A DNA stretch of 64,000 nt, from assembly GCF_009870125.1 (NCBI RefSeq), contig NC_046683.1, forward strand, positions 18,547,001 to 18,611,000, in the 5' to 3' direction. Positions 21,271-31,918 of the stretch are shown here, piece by piece. The notes below the pieces were generated by a model. The model was not told where the DNA came from. It searched no databases and saw only the letters and a program-made list of their open reading frames with translations. This DNA comes from Drosophila pseudoobscura (lineage: Eukaryota > Arthropoda > Insecta > Diptera > Drosophilidae). The translations under genes and the position numbers were made by a program. The stretch's first letter is position 1. Each line of letters opens with the position of its first letter.

Positions 21271-22270
21271 TTTCGACAGCGTAGATTATATCTCCTAGCA
21301 TTTTGTTCATGTGACTCTTTCACCTTTTTCTTTGCCGATTCGTGAATGATTTGTAGTGCTTCCGGATAACTAATGCGGCTATCCTCCGATAAGAGTTTTA
21401 AGCGGCGAAGCAACTCATAGTCTTTGCCATTCAGAATCATATTCTGCCCAAAGGTTAGGAAATAGGGCGAGTACCCTGTGCTCTGGTGAATGTTGGATCT
21501 GAGAGCAGCACTGATTTCCGGTAATTTGGTATCCCAAGTGGAATGATCCTGGCTTATGAGTCTCTCACTGGCATTCGCCTGTGGTGAATATATCGCCGTC
21601 CGAACATGTTGTATTCCAAAGCGGGTTAGAAGAGCCTGAAAGACTCCAGAAACGAATTGAGAGCCGTTATCTGTTAATATCACCTCGGGGACTCCAAATG
21701 TACAGAACAAATAATTTTCAAGGTATTCGCACACCCGATTGGAAGTAAACACCCTAAGGGGGCATAGGAAATGAAATTTTGTGAAGTGGTCTACGATAAT
21801 AAGTAAACCAATATGCCCTTTCTTGGATCGGGGATATGGACCCAGCAAATCCATATAAAGTTTTTGAAACGGACGATCAGACACCATTGGTTTTCCCATG
21901 GGTGGTTTCAACACGGTGTTCGGGTGCTTGGTGTGACGACACACTTCGCAATGAGTTACATACTCACGTATTTGCTTGTTCATTTTTGGCCAAAACAAAT
22001 ATCTTTTAATCTTTTCGATGGTTTTCCCTACTCCACTATGAGCGGCATTCGGCGGATCATGGGCCCGCGCGATTACACCTTGGGTGAGTTCTCCAGGAAT
22101 CCACAATTTCCAAGATAGATTATCTACACCCTTATTTCCCTGATCAGGTTCGGTTCTTTTGTAGACATAATCATTGAGAATCTTCAAATCTGGTAATTTA
22201 TCTTGCTTAGCGCGAATATTGTCAATTAAGGTCATATACCACAATCTGGGCGTCCCCGTCACCCGACGCC
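21271..22270 (-). pseudogene. Family A integrase fragment in the inverted copy
   Basis: On the minus strand: the H2C2 zinc-binding region (RAHDPPNAAHSGVGKTIEK..HCEVCRHTK), the core LLGPYPRSKKGHIGLLIIVD and FGVPEVILTDNGSQF, and the third catalytic region PQANASERL. After that Glu a short deletion removes about a dozen residues present in the other copies (RSVLAAIRAY). The N-terminal side is joined to the first codons of gag by a deletion that removes the RING and everything to RNase H. The C-terminal tail is cut by the inversion joint. Confidence 0.85.
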
Positions 22271-23859
22271 TTCCCCCCCGGGGTACGTTGTACTGGTGAC
22301 ATGTTAAGGTAACCCATTAATACGAGTTCTGATCACTAAATGTGGAAATCCCTAATTATAGGACCAAAACTTCAATAAATTTTACAAAATTTTCCTAAAT
22401 ACCCAATATTTGTCCTTTTCGAGCCTGACTCCGTCCGATATACGCTTTCTCTTGCCGCCGGAATATAACCTCAATGAAATCTAAATTGGTCTATTGTATG
22501 TTTATGTGGTCAGTACTCTGGCAATGGCTAATTTCCATCTATATCTAGAAAATTAGACTTCCGAAAGCCATCGATACTCTTCCTTCATAAACTCTTTTGG
22601 GGTTATCCTATCATAATTTGGCCGACCTATCCGCCTTTGTGAATAGTGTTCGTATGGCAAATAGGAGAGTAGGAAAGATCCCACGACATTCCGGCGAGCT
22701 AGTTAGAGCATAGCTAGAGGTACACGTTCCGAAATCCTGCTATACTATTGGTGTCTGACCGTCAAAAAATGTAGGTACAACCTCCATCCGTACATACAAT
22801 CCCACACCTCTAAGAATAAGAATTTCTTGCACATTACAGAGTCAGGGGCTCTAAAACGGTGCTCTGAAAGGTTGGCTCCCTCTGGGGGTGAGTTTGCGCT
22901 GATGGCAGTTGAAGAGAAAGAGGAGAAAGCGATGACATTCGAATGTCATCCAGCGGATCCGACCGGTCTCATAGTGGATGGGAACGTGTCCATCTTCCTT
23001 TTGGAATTTGGATGTCGAGCGACCAACATCGCCCCGAACAGGCTCAGCAAAAACATTAACGAAAAAGTTTCAAAGTCAAGAAAAGAATATTGTCAAAGCA
23101 CGGGTGGTATCCAGCAGTAGCAAAGCAAAAGTCGCGGGACTAGGAAAACTGAAGCTAGGTCGGCCACTGGGGCCAAGATTGACGGATTTGGCGCCTAGCA
23201 ATTTGGGCTGGCGAAGCAGCGGCGCTCCAAGCAGCTGATCCGTCGCAGCACAGAGCGAGGGAGCAGAGACGCAGAAAAAAATTCTGAGAGGCTCGACCTT
23301 CGCGGGCAGCCTGATCGACGTCGTTGAGGCGGCGGCCACAAAGCGGGACGGTCGATAATCCGCGATAGCGAAAAGTTCAGCAACCGGCGAAATACGAACG
23401 GAGAAAAAGGAGGAAAATCGCTCAAATCCTACCTAAACGTGCCACTTGCCAAATTAAGTTAACAAGGCCCAATTAAGATCCGCAGTTTACATAGTGAAGG
23501 AAAGTGTTAGTGTGTTGTTGGAATTGAATACTCAGAGCTGCAAGGGTAATGCCCCAAAAAAATAAAGAGGGCGAGCGGAGCCAAAGGTGATGCGCGCATA
23601 GGCAGAGAGTGAAAGCGGGGGAGAGAGAGAACACGCAAGCAGCAAAGGCAGAGCCCAATAGGACAGCTATTTAGCAGGACAGCCAATAGCAGAACAGCTA
23701 TTTAAGTTTACATAAATATACATAAAAAAGAAATGCAGAAATGAAGAACAGCAGTGAGGGAGCAAAGAGTAGGAAAAGAAGGGCACGAGGAAGAGTGAAT
23801 ATGAAACTAAAACAAATCCATAAATAGATAACCTTCAATGCACACATCAAAACAAAAAC

Positions 23860-24987
23860 GAGGTGGAACGTTGTGAGTTGCTGCGGACACCGCAACTCTA
23901 CGGTTATACCCGATACTAAGTCAGTATGGCTCTCCTCCGGCAGACGCCGCTAATATTTAACGACACGACAAAGAGTGCGTGCGAGAGAGACAGAAAATCA
24001 GTCTGAGCGTGACGTCGGGCGCTGCGTAGCCACTGCAAATTGATTTGTTCCTTTTGGCTATAAAAATGATCTGATCTGATCCAGATTCAGCAATCTGATA
24101 GATACATATGGTCATTATCTATGACTCTGCGTTTTTAGTTTTCTCAAATCTGCAATATTGTGGATGCAACAGATTTTCGTCCTTTGTGGGGGCGGAAGGG
24201 GGTGGGGTGAAATTCTGAGATATACGTTTTATAGTGACATCTTAAAGGAGTGTGTGTACCAAATTTGGTTACTCTAGCCTTAATAGTCTCTGAGATTTGT
24301 GGTTGCCTCAGATTTTCGTCCTTTGCGGGGGCGGAAGGGGGTGTGGCGAAATTTGGACAGGAAACGGTCAAGGTCCGATATCACAGGAGTGTGGATACCA
24401 AATTTGGTTGCTCTGGCTTTTATAGGTTCTGAGATCCTTGAACTCATATTTTGCAATTGGCAAAACCGACCATGAAACCTGTGTGTTAGAGTGAGACAGA
24501 GCGAGAATGAGTGAAATTGTTTTCGTGATTCTGGCTGTAATAATTATACGATCTGGTTCAGATTTTGCACTCTAGAAGATATAGTCATCTTCTACGATTC
24601 TGCGTTTTTAGTTTTCTCGTATCGTCGAAATTGTGGATGCCACAGATTTTCGCCCTTTGTGGGGGCGGAAGTGGGCGGGGCAAAGTTTTGAAATATTTTT
24701 GGAGCAGTGACATATCACAGAAGTCTGGATCCAAAACATCGTTGCTCTAGCTCTTATAGTCTTTGAGCATTAGGCGCTGAAGGGGACGGACAGACGGACA
24801 GACGGACGGACGGACAGACGGACAGACGGACAGACAGACATGGCTCAATCGACTCGGCTATTGATGCTGATCAAGAATATATATACTTTATGGGGTCGGA
24901 AACGATTCCTTCTGGACGTTACACACATCCACTTTCACCACAAATCTAATATACCCCAATACTCATTTTGAGTATCGGGTATAAAAA
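23860..24987 (+). mobile_element. DINE-1/mini-me (Helitron-like) element
   Basis: Present in the 5' LTR of element B and absent at the same place in the 3' LTR (near 60205). It has three diverged repeats of a GGGGGCGGAAG-containing block (24180, 24325, 24660), a GACGGACA microsatellite (24785-24840), the conserved stretch TCGACTCGGCTATTGATGCT, a TA-rich run, and an end GAGTATCGGGTATAAAAA with imperfect complement near its start (GTTATACCCGATACTAAG). These are hallmarks of mini-me/DINE-1 repeats, mobilised by Helitron-type machinery. No coding capacity. Confidence 0.75.
24785..24840 (+). repeat. GACGGACA/GACA microsatellite inside DINE-1
   Basis: Runs of GACGGACA and GACAGACG; corresponds to the (GTCY)n proto-microsatellite reported for mini-me elements. 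Confidence 0.9.
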
Positions 24988-25799
24988 TAACAAAAACCAA
25001 TATGTTTATAACCGAAATGCAATAATAATACACCCGAACCCAAAATATCATATTAACTACAGTTTTGCAGCAACCATCAGAAAGCACTTTCGATGGTGGA
25101 TCCGCCGTAAAAGTGAGTTTATTTACTAGGTGTTTGATCACAATCATTTGGGCATGGAAGAAATTGTCTATGGGTGTTCCGACCAAATTGCCTTACCGTT
25201 TCGTAGCCCTTAAGAATCAACATTTATATTTTATCTTTAAATTTTAATCTTTACCATGGTACATTTATTCAAATACTAGTTTATAAGTTTACCTGATCCT
25301 AGTTCAAGGGAACCAGGCCCAGGTAGCCTATGGGAGGGAACATATACCCCGTATTTTTATGTATAATTTAGTTCCAATAAATATCATTATAATGTTTAAC
25401 TAGCCCCTTCTTATGATCTCCCCTTCCAAGCCCCTGTAGCGCGTGTCGGCACACCAAGGGGTCATGGCCGACAGATAGATGTATGGAATGGCATGACCAA
25501 GGTAGGGTGGGCAAGGGGTCCTCGAAACAGCTGAGGATCGTCCGTCTGTCTTTTAGGTAATCGTCCGTGTTATGTGGTCATTTGTAGTGAACTCTGTCCG
25601 GTGAAGTGTATGGCTTGTTTTTTTCTTGCAAGTAAAATTTAAAATAAAGAAAGTAAAGGGCCTCGGACTATGACAAGAAAATAACTCCACCCCTTGCCGA
25701 CGAGCCAGCAGCCGGAAACAATACGTGCCGGTCATAGCCGAGTAATACCATCTCGCCCTCGTTACCCATTACAGTAATAATTAAGAAGATCTTTATTTT

Positions 25800-25817
25800 T
25801 GGCGCCCAACGTGGGGC
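25800..25817 (+). other. Element B primer binding site (tRNA-Lys)
   Basis: TGGCGCCCAACGTGGGGC is complementary to the 3' end of tRNA-Lys including CCA, and identical to the family A sites. It starts 26 nt after the LTR end, against 5 nt in family A, which is unusually far. Confidence 0.85.
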
Positions 25818-25973
25818 CACCTTGGGTTGTACATCGGATTGACTCCGATTAATTAATAACATTACATTGACCACAATTGTCTTCTTTCCCGTCTGTCTTA
25901 TTTACAACCTTGTATTGTCTGAGTGAATAGCGTATGGTAGCTGTCCGTAAAGTTTACGCTGGTTAGCGTATAG

Positions 25974-26514
25974 CCTAATTTGGGTCCCGGGCCACCGGGA
26001 CATCGAGGGCAACTGTATAGCGGACGAGCTGGCCAGATCTGGCACTACAATCCCCCTTCTCCAAGACAAGGAGGATATCTGTATGCCAATGGCCACCTGT
26101 AAGCTCATCATAAGGGAGCAATACAAGCGACTAAAAAACGATATGTGGCAAACAGTGCCTCGATGTCGCACAACTCGGCAAACATGGCCGACCATGGACA
26201 TGAAGCGCACCTCCGAGCTCCTCAAGTTAAGCAGGAAAAGGTGCAGCGTAGTCACTCGTTCCCTCACGGGACACTGGCTAATAGGCACCCACGCTAACAG
26301 GCTGGGGGCCCCACATAACGATTTTTGTCGCAGCTGTAGAGACGAGGAAGAGGAGGAGACAGTGGAACATCTGTTCTGCTCCTGCCCGGCTCTCAGCAGA
26401 AGAAGGCTACAACACCTGGGCTCAGCCTTTCTACACGACATCTCAGAGATGTCCAAACTATGTCCCAGAAGGATAGCGAGCTTTGTGAGAGCATCTGGAT
26501 GGGATAATTGCTGA
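25974..26514 (+). pseudogene. LOA ORF2 C-terminus with cysteine motif
   Basis: Open from the truncation point through MPMATCKLIIREQYKRL to CRSCRDEEEEETVEHLFCSC, a Cys/His motif typical of the C-termini of LOA, I and R1-type LINE proteins, ending SGWDNC. No start codon of its own; only the last part of ORF2 is present. Confidence 0.8.
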
Positions 26515-26637
26515 CAGGAAGTCTCACAACGCAGGAAGGAAATGATCCTATGCGGTATCACAACGGGCCGAAACCGGCCTAAGTGTGACGGGCTCCGAGC
26601 GAGCCCGGCAGCCGCCTCAACCTAACCTAACCTAACC
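25974..26637 (+). mobile_element. 5'-truncated LOA LINE 3' end inserted in the element B leader
   Basis: Flanked by 10-bp target duplications TAGCGTATAG (25964-25973 and 26638-26647). It starts inside RNase H (EGNCIADELARSG), continues through the C-terminal domain to a stop at 26512, then a short 3' UTR and a CTAAC tail (about 26616-26637). A typical 5'-truncated LINE insertion, and a relative of the LOA that element B itself split. Confidence 0.9.
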
Positions 26638-26647
26638 TAGCGTATAG

Positions 26648-27458
26648 CTTTGATGGCAAATATCTGTTTCACTACAAAGTTTTCTGCGAGCATGGAACCA
26701 TGACAAAAACTTGGAATGCTGGCAAATTAGCCTGAGGCGATAACCTGTCCAGTGAGATGTGGGTTCGAGCGGGATTTCTATATTTTCAACAAGTGAAGGG
26801 ACGACTGGGATAGAATGCATAGGAATTCAGAATGGGTCGGCTGCGAGCAGTTGCCTTCTGACCACATTTACCTAGCGATAGTTTTCACGTAACTTTATCT
26901 TTTATTTGTTTTGATGTTTTTGTTGAAAAGCCATTCTGACGATTGAAAATCAAGTTGATTCAACCTTAGGGATGAATCTCTGACCACGGCAGATGGACTG
27001 GAACGGAAACATGGCAGTTCTTCTATTTGTTTGTGATCGAGAAATTGAGTCGAGTAGGAAACAAGGAGAGTTTTTTTGTCATGAAATGCCTCCTGTCCAC
27101 GATTTATATGTGTTGCTCAGTTTCATAAATTTGCTATTAGACGTTACCAAAAAAGCGGACAATTGGTGTGCAGCTTCTGCAGGGAGCTATTGGGAGTCGG
27201 GAGATCATTCTTTTCTTTTGATAATATAATTTCAATGAATTAAATTTCTTTATATATTTTTTTTATAGAATCATTTTTATATTTTTCTTCTATATTTTTT
27301 TTATAATTTTTTTTATATCTTATTTTTGTTATATTTTTTTTATATATACTCACATACATACATTCATTATACAGGCTACATAAATAGATTTGATACATTT
27401 ATTGGGGTTTATTCCGCAATATGATGTAATTAATTCTGGGAAGAAATTAAATAGTTCT
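26648..27458 (+). other. Element B untranslated leader
   Basis: Continues the leader after the LOA insertion. Short frames here have no recognisable domain. 27250-27360 is an A/T simple-sequence stretch dominated by T-runs and TATA repeats. Confidence 0.5.
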
Positions 27459-28922
27459 ATGGGTCTGAATAGATCGCCACGAAAAGGGGTGCCTCCTCGA
27501 AGCATAGAATGCAGCTTATGCAAGTCAGAGTTGGGAACTGGGGAAAATTATAAAACGAAGTGCGGACATCCGTTTCATAAGGCATGTATAAAAACGCATT
27601 TCACTGTTAAAACAACTTGCCCAACTTGTGATTCGGTTTGCATAGCTCAAACCATTACAAATCCAGCTAGCACATCTGTGTTAACGAGGCAGCAATCTAG
27701 ACTCGTACCAATCCCAAGAGCAGATAGCTTATCAGATTTGGCCGAAACGAGAAGTGAAGAGCTAAGTGAGAGCGAGAACCCGTCCATCGTCGAGATGAGC
27801 CAGACGTCTGCCGAAATTGCAGCCGCTGTCAAGGCTATGCAGAACGAGCTGTTAACTCAGTTGACAGAACAAATGGCGAATCTCATTCAAACCAATGTAG
27901 AAGCTCACATAAATAATATGGAGCAGCAAAGACAAACGCCAAATCCAAACAAAATACTAGCAGGAATACTTCTTTGGAGCAGCTACTAGGAATCAATGGG
28001 CAGCAACCAGATTCGGGATTACCTCCGCGTGCTACCAGCGCCCGATCGGTAAGTTCAGAATTGGCCCAAAGACCAGACAATGTAGGCCACATAATGTCGA
28101 ACTGGAAATTAAGATTTTCAGGAACCACCGATACAATAGGAATCAATAGCTTTATCAATAGAGTTGAGGCCCTTACTCATCAGACGTTAGAGGGAAATTG
28201 CTCACTTCTGTGTGGTAATGCGAATTCGCTATTTGATGGCAAGGCATCTGATTTCTTTTGGCGATACCACAAGTCGGTGGGAGTAGTTCGTTGGCAGGAT
28301 ATTTGTGCTGCGTTGAGGAAGCAATTCCGAGACTCCAGAACGGATGTGGATATCCGCCAAATGATAAGGGATAGGAAACAGAGGGAAAAAGAAACGTTCG
28401 AAAGTTTCTACGATGCCATCCTAAAGCTAACTCATAGACTCGACCAGCCTCTTAGTGAGAAGACGCTGATTGAAATTGTGAGGCGTAATTTACGTCCGGA
28501 AATTCAGCATGAAATTCTTAACATACGTGTAGATTCGATGGAAACCTTGAGGGATATATGCAGGAAGAGGGAATGCTTTTAAGAAGTCCGTAAGAATCAT
28601 GGTTATCAGAAATCATCGGTCTTTAAGAAGAAGATATCAGAGCTCTGGGAGGAAGCAAACATCGATGATGCCGTAGAATTTTCTGAAGGAGAGGTAGAGG
28701 ATGAGATAGGCGCTTTTGCTCTCGTATGCTGGAATTGCAGGAAGGAGGGGCATAGGTATCAAGACTGCGCGGAAAAAAGGGAAAATTTTTTGCTATGGAT
28801 GCGGTATTCCTAATGCCTATAAACCTTCATGTGCGCGATGCCAAAAAAACGCGCAAAGGAGCACTGCAGCATCTCGTCCACTGACCAGTGTTCCCAACCG
28901 GCAAGCGGCGACAAAGGAGTGA
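27459..28922 (+). pseudogene. gag: Element B gag with N-terminal RING-H2 finger
   Basis: ATG at 27459 (MGLNRSPRKG). Residues about 18-57 form a complete RING-H2 pattern: CSLC, then C-G-H-P-F-H-K-A-C, then CPTC, spacing C-x2-C-x13-C-x-H-x2-H-x2-C-x10-C-x2-C. A Ser/Glu-rich linker and a Gln-rich helix follow, then a retrotransposon-gag domain with the MSNWKLRFSGTTDTIG start, DFFWRYHK and MIRDRKQREKETFE, then a zinc knuckle CWNCRKEGHRYQDC near 28733. The frame changes near 27960 and has a stop near 28580 and another shift near 28770, so this copy is dead. Gag forms the particle; the RING suggests ubiquitin-ligase activity. Confidence 0.8.
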
Positions 28923-29650
28923 GAATATATAGCAGTGGTGGGGAGCGGGAAATGACACACTCCCTTTCGGCTGGTCAGCCAGAGTATTTTTGGCATACTA
29001 AGCTGGAAAATATTAGGAAGATTGGGTTTCCGAGCTTTGGCGACAAAGCAAAGACAAGTTCTCGCAGCAGTCGGCGGTTAAAAAAATTCTGGGAGTCAGT
29101 AAAGTACATAAATAGCATTAGAAGAAACAAAGGGGACAAACGCCCTTATGCTGAAGTTGGTCTTCTGGATAATAAGCGAGTGGGTTTGCTCGATACAGGA
29201 GCTGCTCTGACTTGCATCGGAGGGAAACTGGCCAAAGAATATATTATCAGCAGGAAGCCGTTTAAAAAGGTGCTGTCCAAGGCATGCACCACTGATGGAA
29301 GTCTTCAGAAAATAGTTGGTAAATTTAGGACTAGTATAGAGTATAAAGGTATAAGTAAAGAATTAGATATATACATAATCCCTTCGTTAAGACAGGATGT
29401 TTATTTAGGAATTGATTTTTGGATGTCGTTCGATCTTTTGCCCCCACCCTTAGAGTTGGGAGAAATATCAGCCGCCACAGAGCAGCACGTTCTGACAGAC
29501 ATTCAGGAATTTAAATTGCAGGGAATGGTCCAACGTTTTCCATCATTTGCGACATCGGGTCTCGGGAAAACTTCGGTGTTGTCACACTCAATAGACACTG
29601 GAAACGCGAAGCCCGTTAAGCAGCGTCATTTTCCAGTTTCCCCGGCATGA
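28829..29650 (+). pseudogene. pro: Element B protease region
   Basis: A retropepsin-type aspartic protease with LLDTGAALTCIGG (catalytic DTG near 29196) and DVYLGIDFWMSFDLL (the conserved LGxDF strand). It is followed by the RT-connecting region with SFATSGLGKTSVLSHSID and KPVKQRHFPVSP. Ends in a stop at 29650, one frame change before RT. The enzyme cleaves the Gag-Pol polyprotein. Confidence 0.85.
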
Positions 29651-29657
29651 GAAGTTA

Positions 29658-30660
29658 TTGTACACTGAGATTGACAGGATGCTTCAACTAGGAGTGATTG
29701 AAGAATCTGAGAGTCCTTGGTCCTCGCCAGTAGTACTTGTCCGGAAACCGGGAAAAGTCAGAGTTTGTTTGGACAGCAGAAAAGTGAATGAGGTTACGGA
29801 AAAAGATGCGTACCCCCTTCCCCAAATAGATGGCATTCTCAGCCGTTTACCGAAGGCAGTGTTCATAAGTAGTCTCGATCTGAAGGATGCATATTGGCAG
29901 ATCCCCTTGGATCCGGCATCCAGGTGCAAAACTGCATTCACGGTTCGAGGGAGGCCCTTGTATCATTATAAAGTCATGCCGTTTGGTCTCTGTAATGCCT
30001 CTTAAACCATGACACGCTTAATGGATAAAGTGATTCCTGCGTCGCTTAGAAACGAAGTCTTCGTTTATTAGGACGACTTATTGCTGGTGTCAGATACGTT
30101 TGAGAGACATTTACTCGTTTTGGACACCGTGGCCTCGCGGATTCGGGAATCTGGCTTGACCTTAAATATCGAGAAAAGTAAATTCTGTGTGCGCTCTGTG
30201 AGATACCTAGGGCATATAATAGGAGAGGGTGGTATTCGCACTGACCCCGAAAAAGTCTCGACTATTTCGGATTTTCCATTGCCGACGTCGTTGAAAGTGT
30301 TGAGAAGCTTTCTGGGATTGGCAGGATGGTATCGAAAATTCATTATCAACTTTGCGTCTGTATCCGCCCCGTTGACCGACCTATTAAAGCCGAAGAAAAA
30401 GTCGTGATGACAACAGAAGGCAAGGAAGCTTTTGAGCGGTTAAAGGGCATGCTTTGCAGTGCTTAAATAGATTCAGAGCCTATGCAGAGGGTCAGGAGTT
30501 CACTGTAATTACGGATCACGCCTCGCTGAAATGGCTCATGTCTTAAAGTGATTTGAATTCGAGGTTAGCGAGATGGGCTTTAAAACTGCAAGGTTTCCGG
30601 TTCAGTATCCAACACAGAAGAGGGAAGCTGAATGGTGTTCCGGATGCCTTGTCCAGGGTC
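29658..30660 (+). pseudogene. pol: Element B reverse transcriptase and RNase H, inactivated
   Basis: RT blocks: VIEESESPWSSPVVLVRKPG, VRVCLDSRKVNE, SLDLKDAYWQIPLD (first catalytic Asp), VMPFGLCNAS and LRSFLGLAGWYRKFI. A stop follows NAS (30003) and another replaces the residue just before the DD pair of the catalytic box (30069). The start of RNase H is deleted near 30410-30460, leaving VITDHASLKWLM and the tail GVPDALSRV; a stop lies at 30544. No activity is possible. Confidence 0.88.
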
Positions 30661-31217
30661 TCATATGACCAAGTGGCTGCAGTGTATTTCAGCAATGGCT
30701 TGCTGGTGGACATTGAGTCAGCTCATTTCAAATCTGGAGAATATTTGGAACTGATAGAGGGAATTAAGAGCAATATGGCTCAACTGCCCGGCCTTAAAAT
30801 AGTTGATTCTCTGATCTATCGGCGATCCAAGCATGTAAAAGGAGACCTTAACGATGCGTTTGCTTGGAAGTTGTGGTACCCAGGGGGATGGTCAAAGAAG
30901 TGCTAAAGAGAGCACACGATGATCCGCTGGCTTCCCATAGTGAGGTCCACAAGACACTCGAGCGGATCCGGCGTTATTATTTCTGGCCCGGACTCGTCAA
31001 TGACGTAAAAGACTACGTGGCAGCCTGCGAGCAATGTAAAATGTCAAAAGCTCCAAACGCTCCGTTACGTCCACCGATGGGAAAAGCGGCCGAGTCGCAA
31101 AGGTTCTTCCAGCGTCTCTATATTGATTTCTTAGGTCCGTATCCTAGGTCTCGCAGTGGAAATATAGGAATTTTTATTGTCCTGGACCATTATTCGAAAT
31201 TTGTTTTCCTCAAGGCT
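30661..31217 (+). pseudogene. int: Element B integrase, N-terminal half
   Basis: After the RNase H tail comes the H2C2 zinc-binding domain (KRAHDDPLASHSEVHKTLE..CEQCKMSK) and the start of the catalytic core (YIDFLGPYPRSRSGNIGIFI). A frame change falls near 30890. The frame is cut at 31217 by the family A array and continues at 58245. Confidence 0.88.
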
Positions 31218-31479
31218 TGTAGTGGCCAGTTGTGACTCTAAAACTCCAGCGAACAGTTTGGGAAGTATTGCCCTCGCGTTCAACATTAACTCTTCTTTTT
31301 CAAAACAAGATAAGAGATTGATTATAAGAGAGAAGTAGTTAAAGCTTTCACTGAAGGGCTTAAGATCTAATTGAGAGAAGCAGCGTGGGCTGTGGGAGTT
31401 ATGTTTTGAAGCTTCACTAGAAATCGTACGATTTCTCCGTTAGTCGTGGAAGCTATGTGTAAGCTTTGCTTAGCATCGT

Positions 31480-31668
31480 ATGATTTCCCCGTTGGTTGTG
31501 GAAGGTAAAGTTCCGATCGCAAGGGCTAATGCTAGTGATAAAACTTCTAGATGGATCATTGCTTTAGTGAAGCTGTACGAACTCGGAGGTATTTTTCTAT
31601 GCAAATATATATATATATCCAGTGAATTTGAAAACGTTGTGCAATCAAACACGTGCCAATTAAATTGA
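31480..31668 (+). CDS. Short LTR-encoded frame of family A (62 codons)
   Basis: ATG at 31480, reading MISPLVVEGKVPIARANASD then a hydrophobic segment and SSEFENVVQSNTCQLN. Also present in the LTRs at 20722 (with a premature stop near the end) and, cut by the jockey insertion, at 36831 and 46866. No recognised family. It overlaps the second minisatellite unit, so it may be chance. Confidence 0.2.
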   Translation: MISPLVVEGKVPIARANASDKTSRWIIALVKLYELGGIFLCKYIYISSEFENVVQSNTCQLN

Positions 31669-31918
31669 AGTTTTGGTGGATTGTATTATTCGGTTTGGTT
31701 TAAAGAAGACAAGAGGTATTTGAATCGTACAATAGTGAAACAGTTTTAACAGTCTCGTATCCTAGGACTGGGAATCTTACTACGTTCGACATCGGGAAAG
31801 AGAAAAAGTACCAACTGACCCCTCCAATAACGAAGTCGTCAAAGTCCATCGATTTCTTGGTAGATCTGGGAAAGGCCTCGGATTTCCCAGGAACCAGCAT
31901 CTACATAAACCCACGATA
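31660..31918 (+). pseudogene. Coding-like stretch in family A LTR, secreted-protein-like
   Basis: Plus strand: KFWWIVLFGLV, which resembles a signal-peptide core, then a stop, then an open stretch FESYNSETVLTVSYPRTGN through IDFLVDLGKASDFPGTSIY to a stop at about 31918. It is repeated at 20925, 41735 and 51755. Several differences between copies fall at third codon positions. No start codon and one internal stop, so at best a decayed exon; not identified. Confidence 0.25.

Larger units (their letters stand above)
20411..22838 (+). mobile_element. Family A copy with inverted internal segment
   Basis: Inserted in the B 5' LTR with duplication GAGT (20407-20410 and 22839-22842). The uninterrupted site is preserved in the B 3' LTR near 59143. 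Outer parts are LTR in plus orientation (20411-21270 and about 22648-22838), but 21271-22647 is family A internal sequence in minus orientation, from integrase down to the leader. Most of gag and all of protease, RT and RNase H are missing. The joints show only a few bases of overlap. Confidence 0.85.
20311..25773 (+). repeat. Element B 5' LTR (with nested insertions)
   Basis: Begins TGTAAGAGGCTTGTAGCTGA and ends CGTTACCCATTACA; the same ends bound the 3' LTR at 59045-60500. Removing the family A copy and the DINE-1 leaves about 1.9 kb. Compared with the 3' LTR it lacks about 90 bp around the TATA box but keeps about 500 bp near its right end (25245-25740) that the 3' copy has lost. Confidence 0.85.

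Noticed and set aside
31700..31900. Minus-strand 66-codon frame repeated in all family A LTRs
   Set aside because: It is open only because it mirrors the plus-strand stretch, which reads more like protein; repetition reflects the LTR, not a gene.
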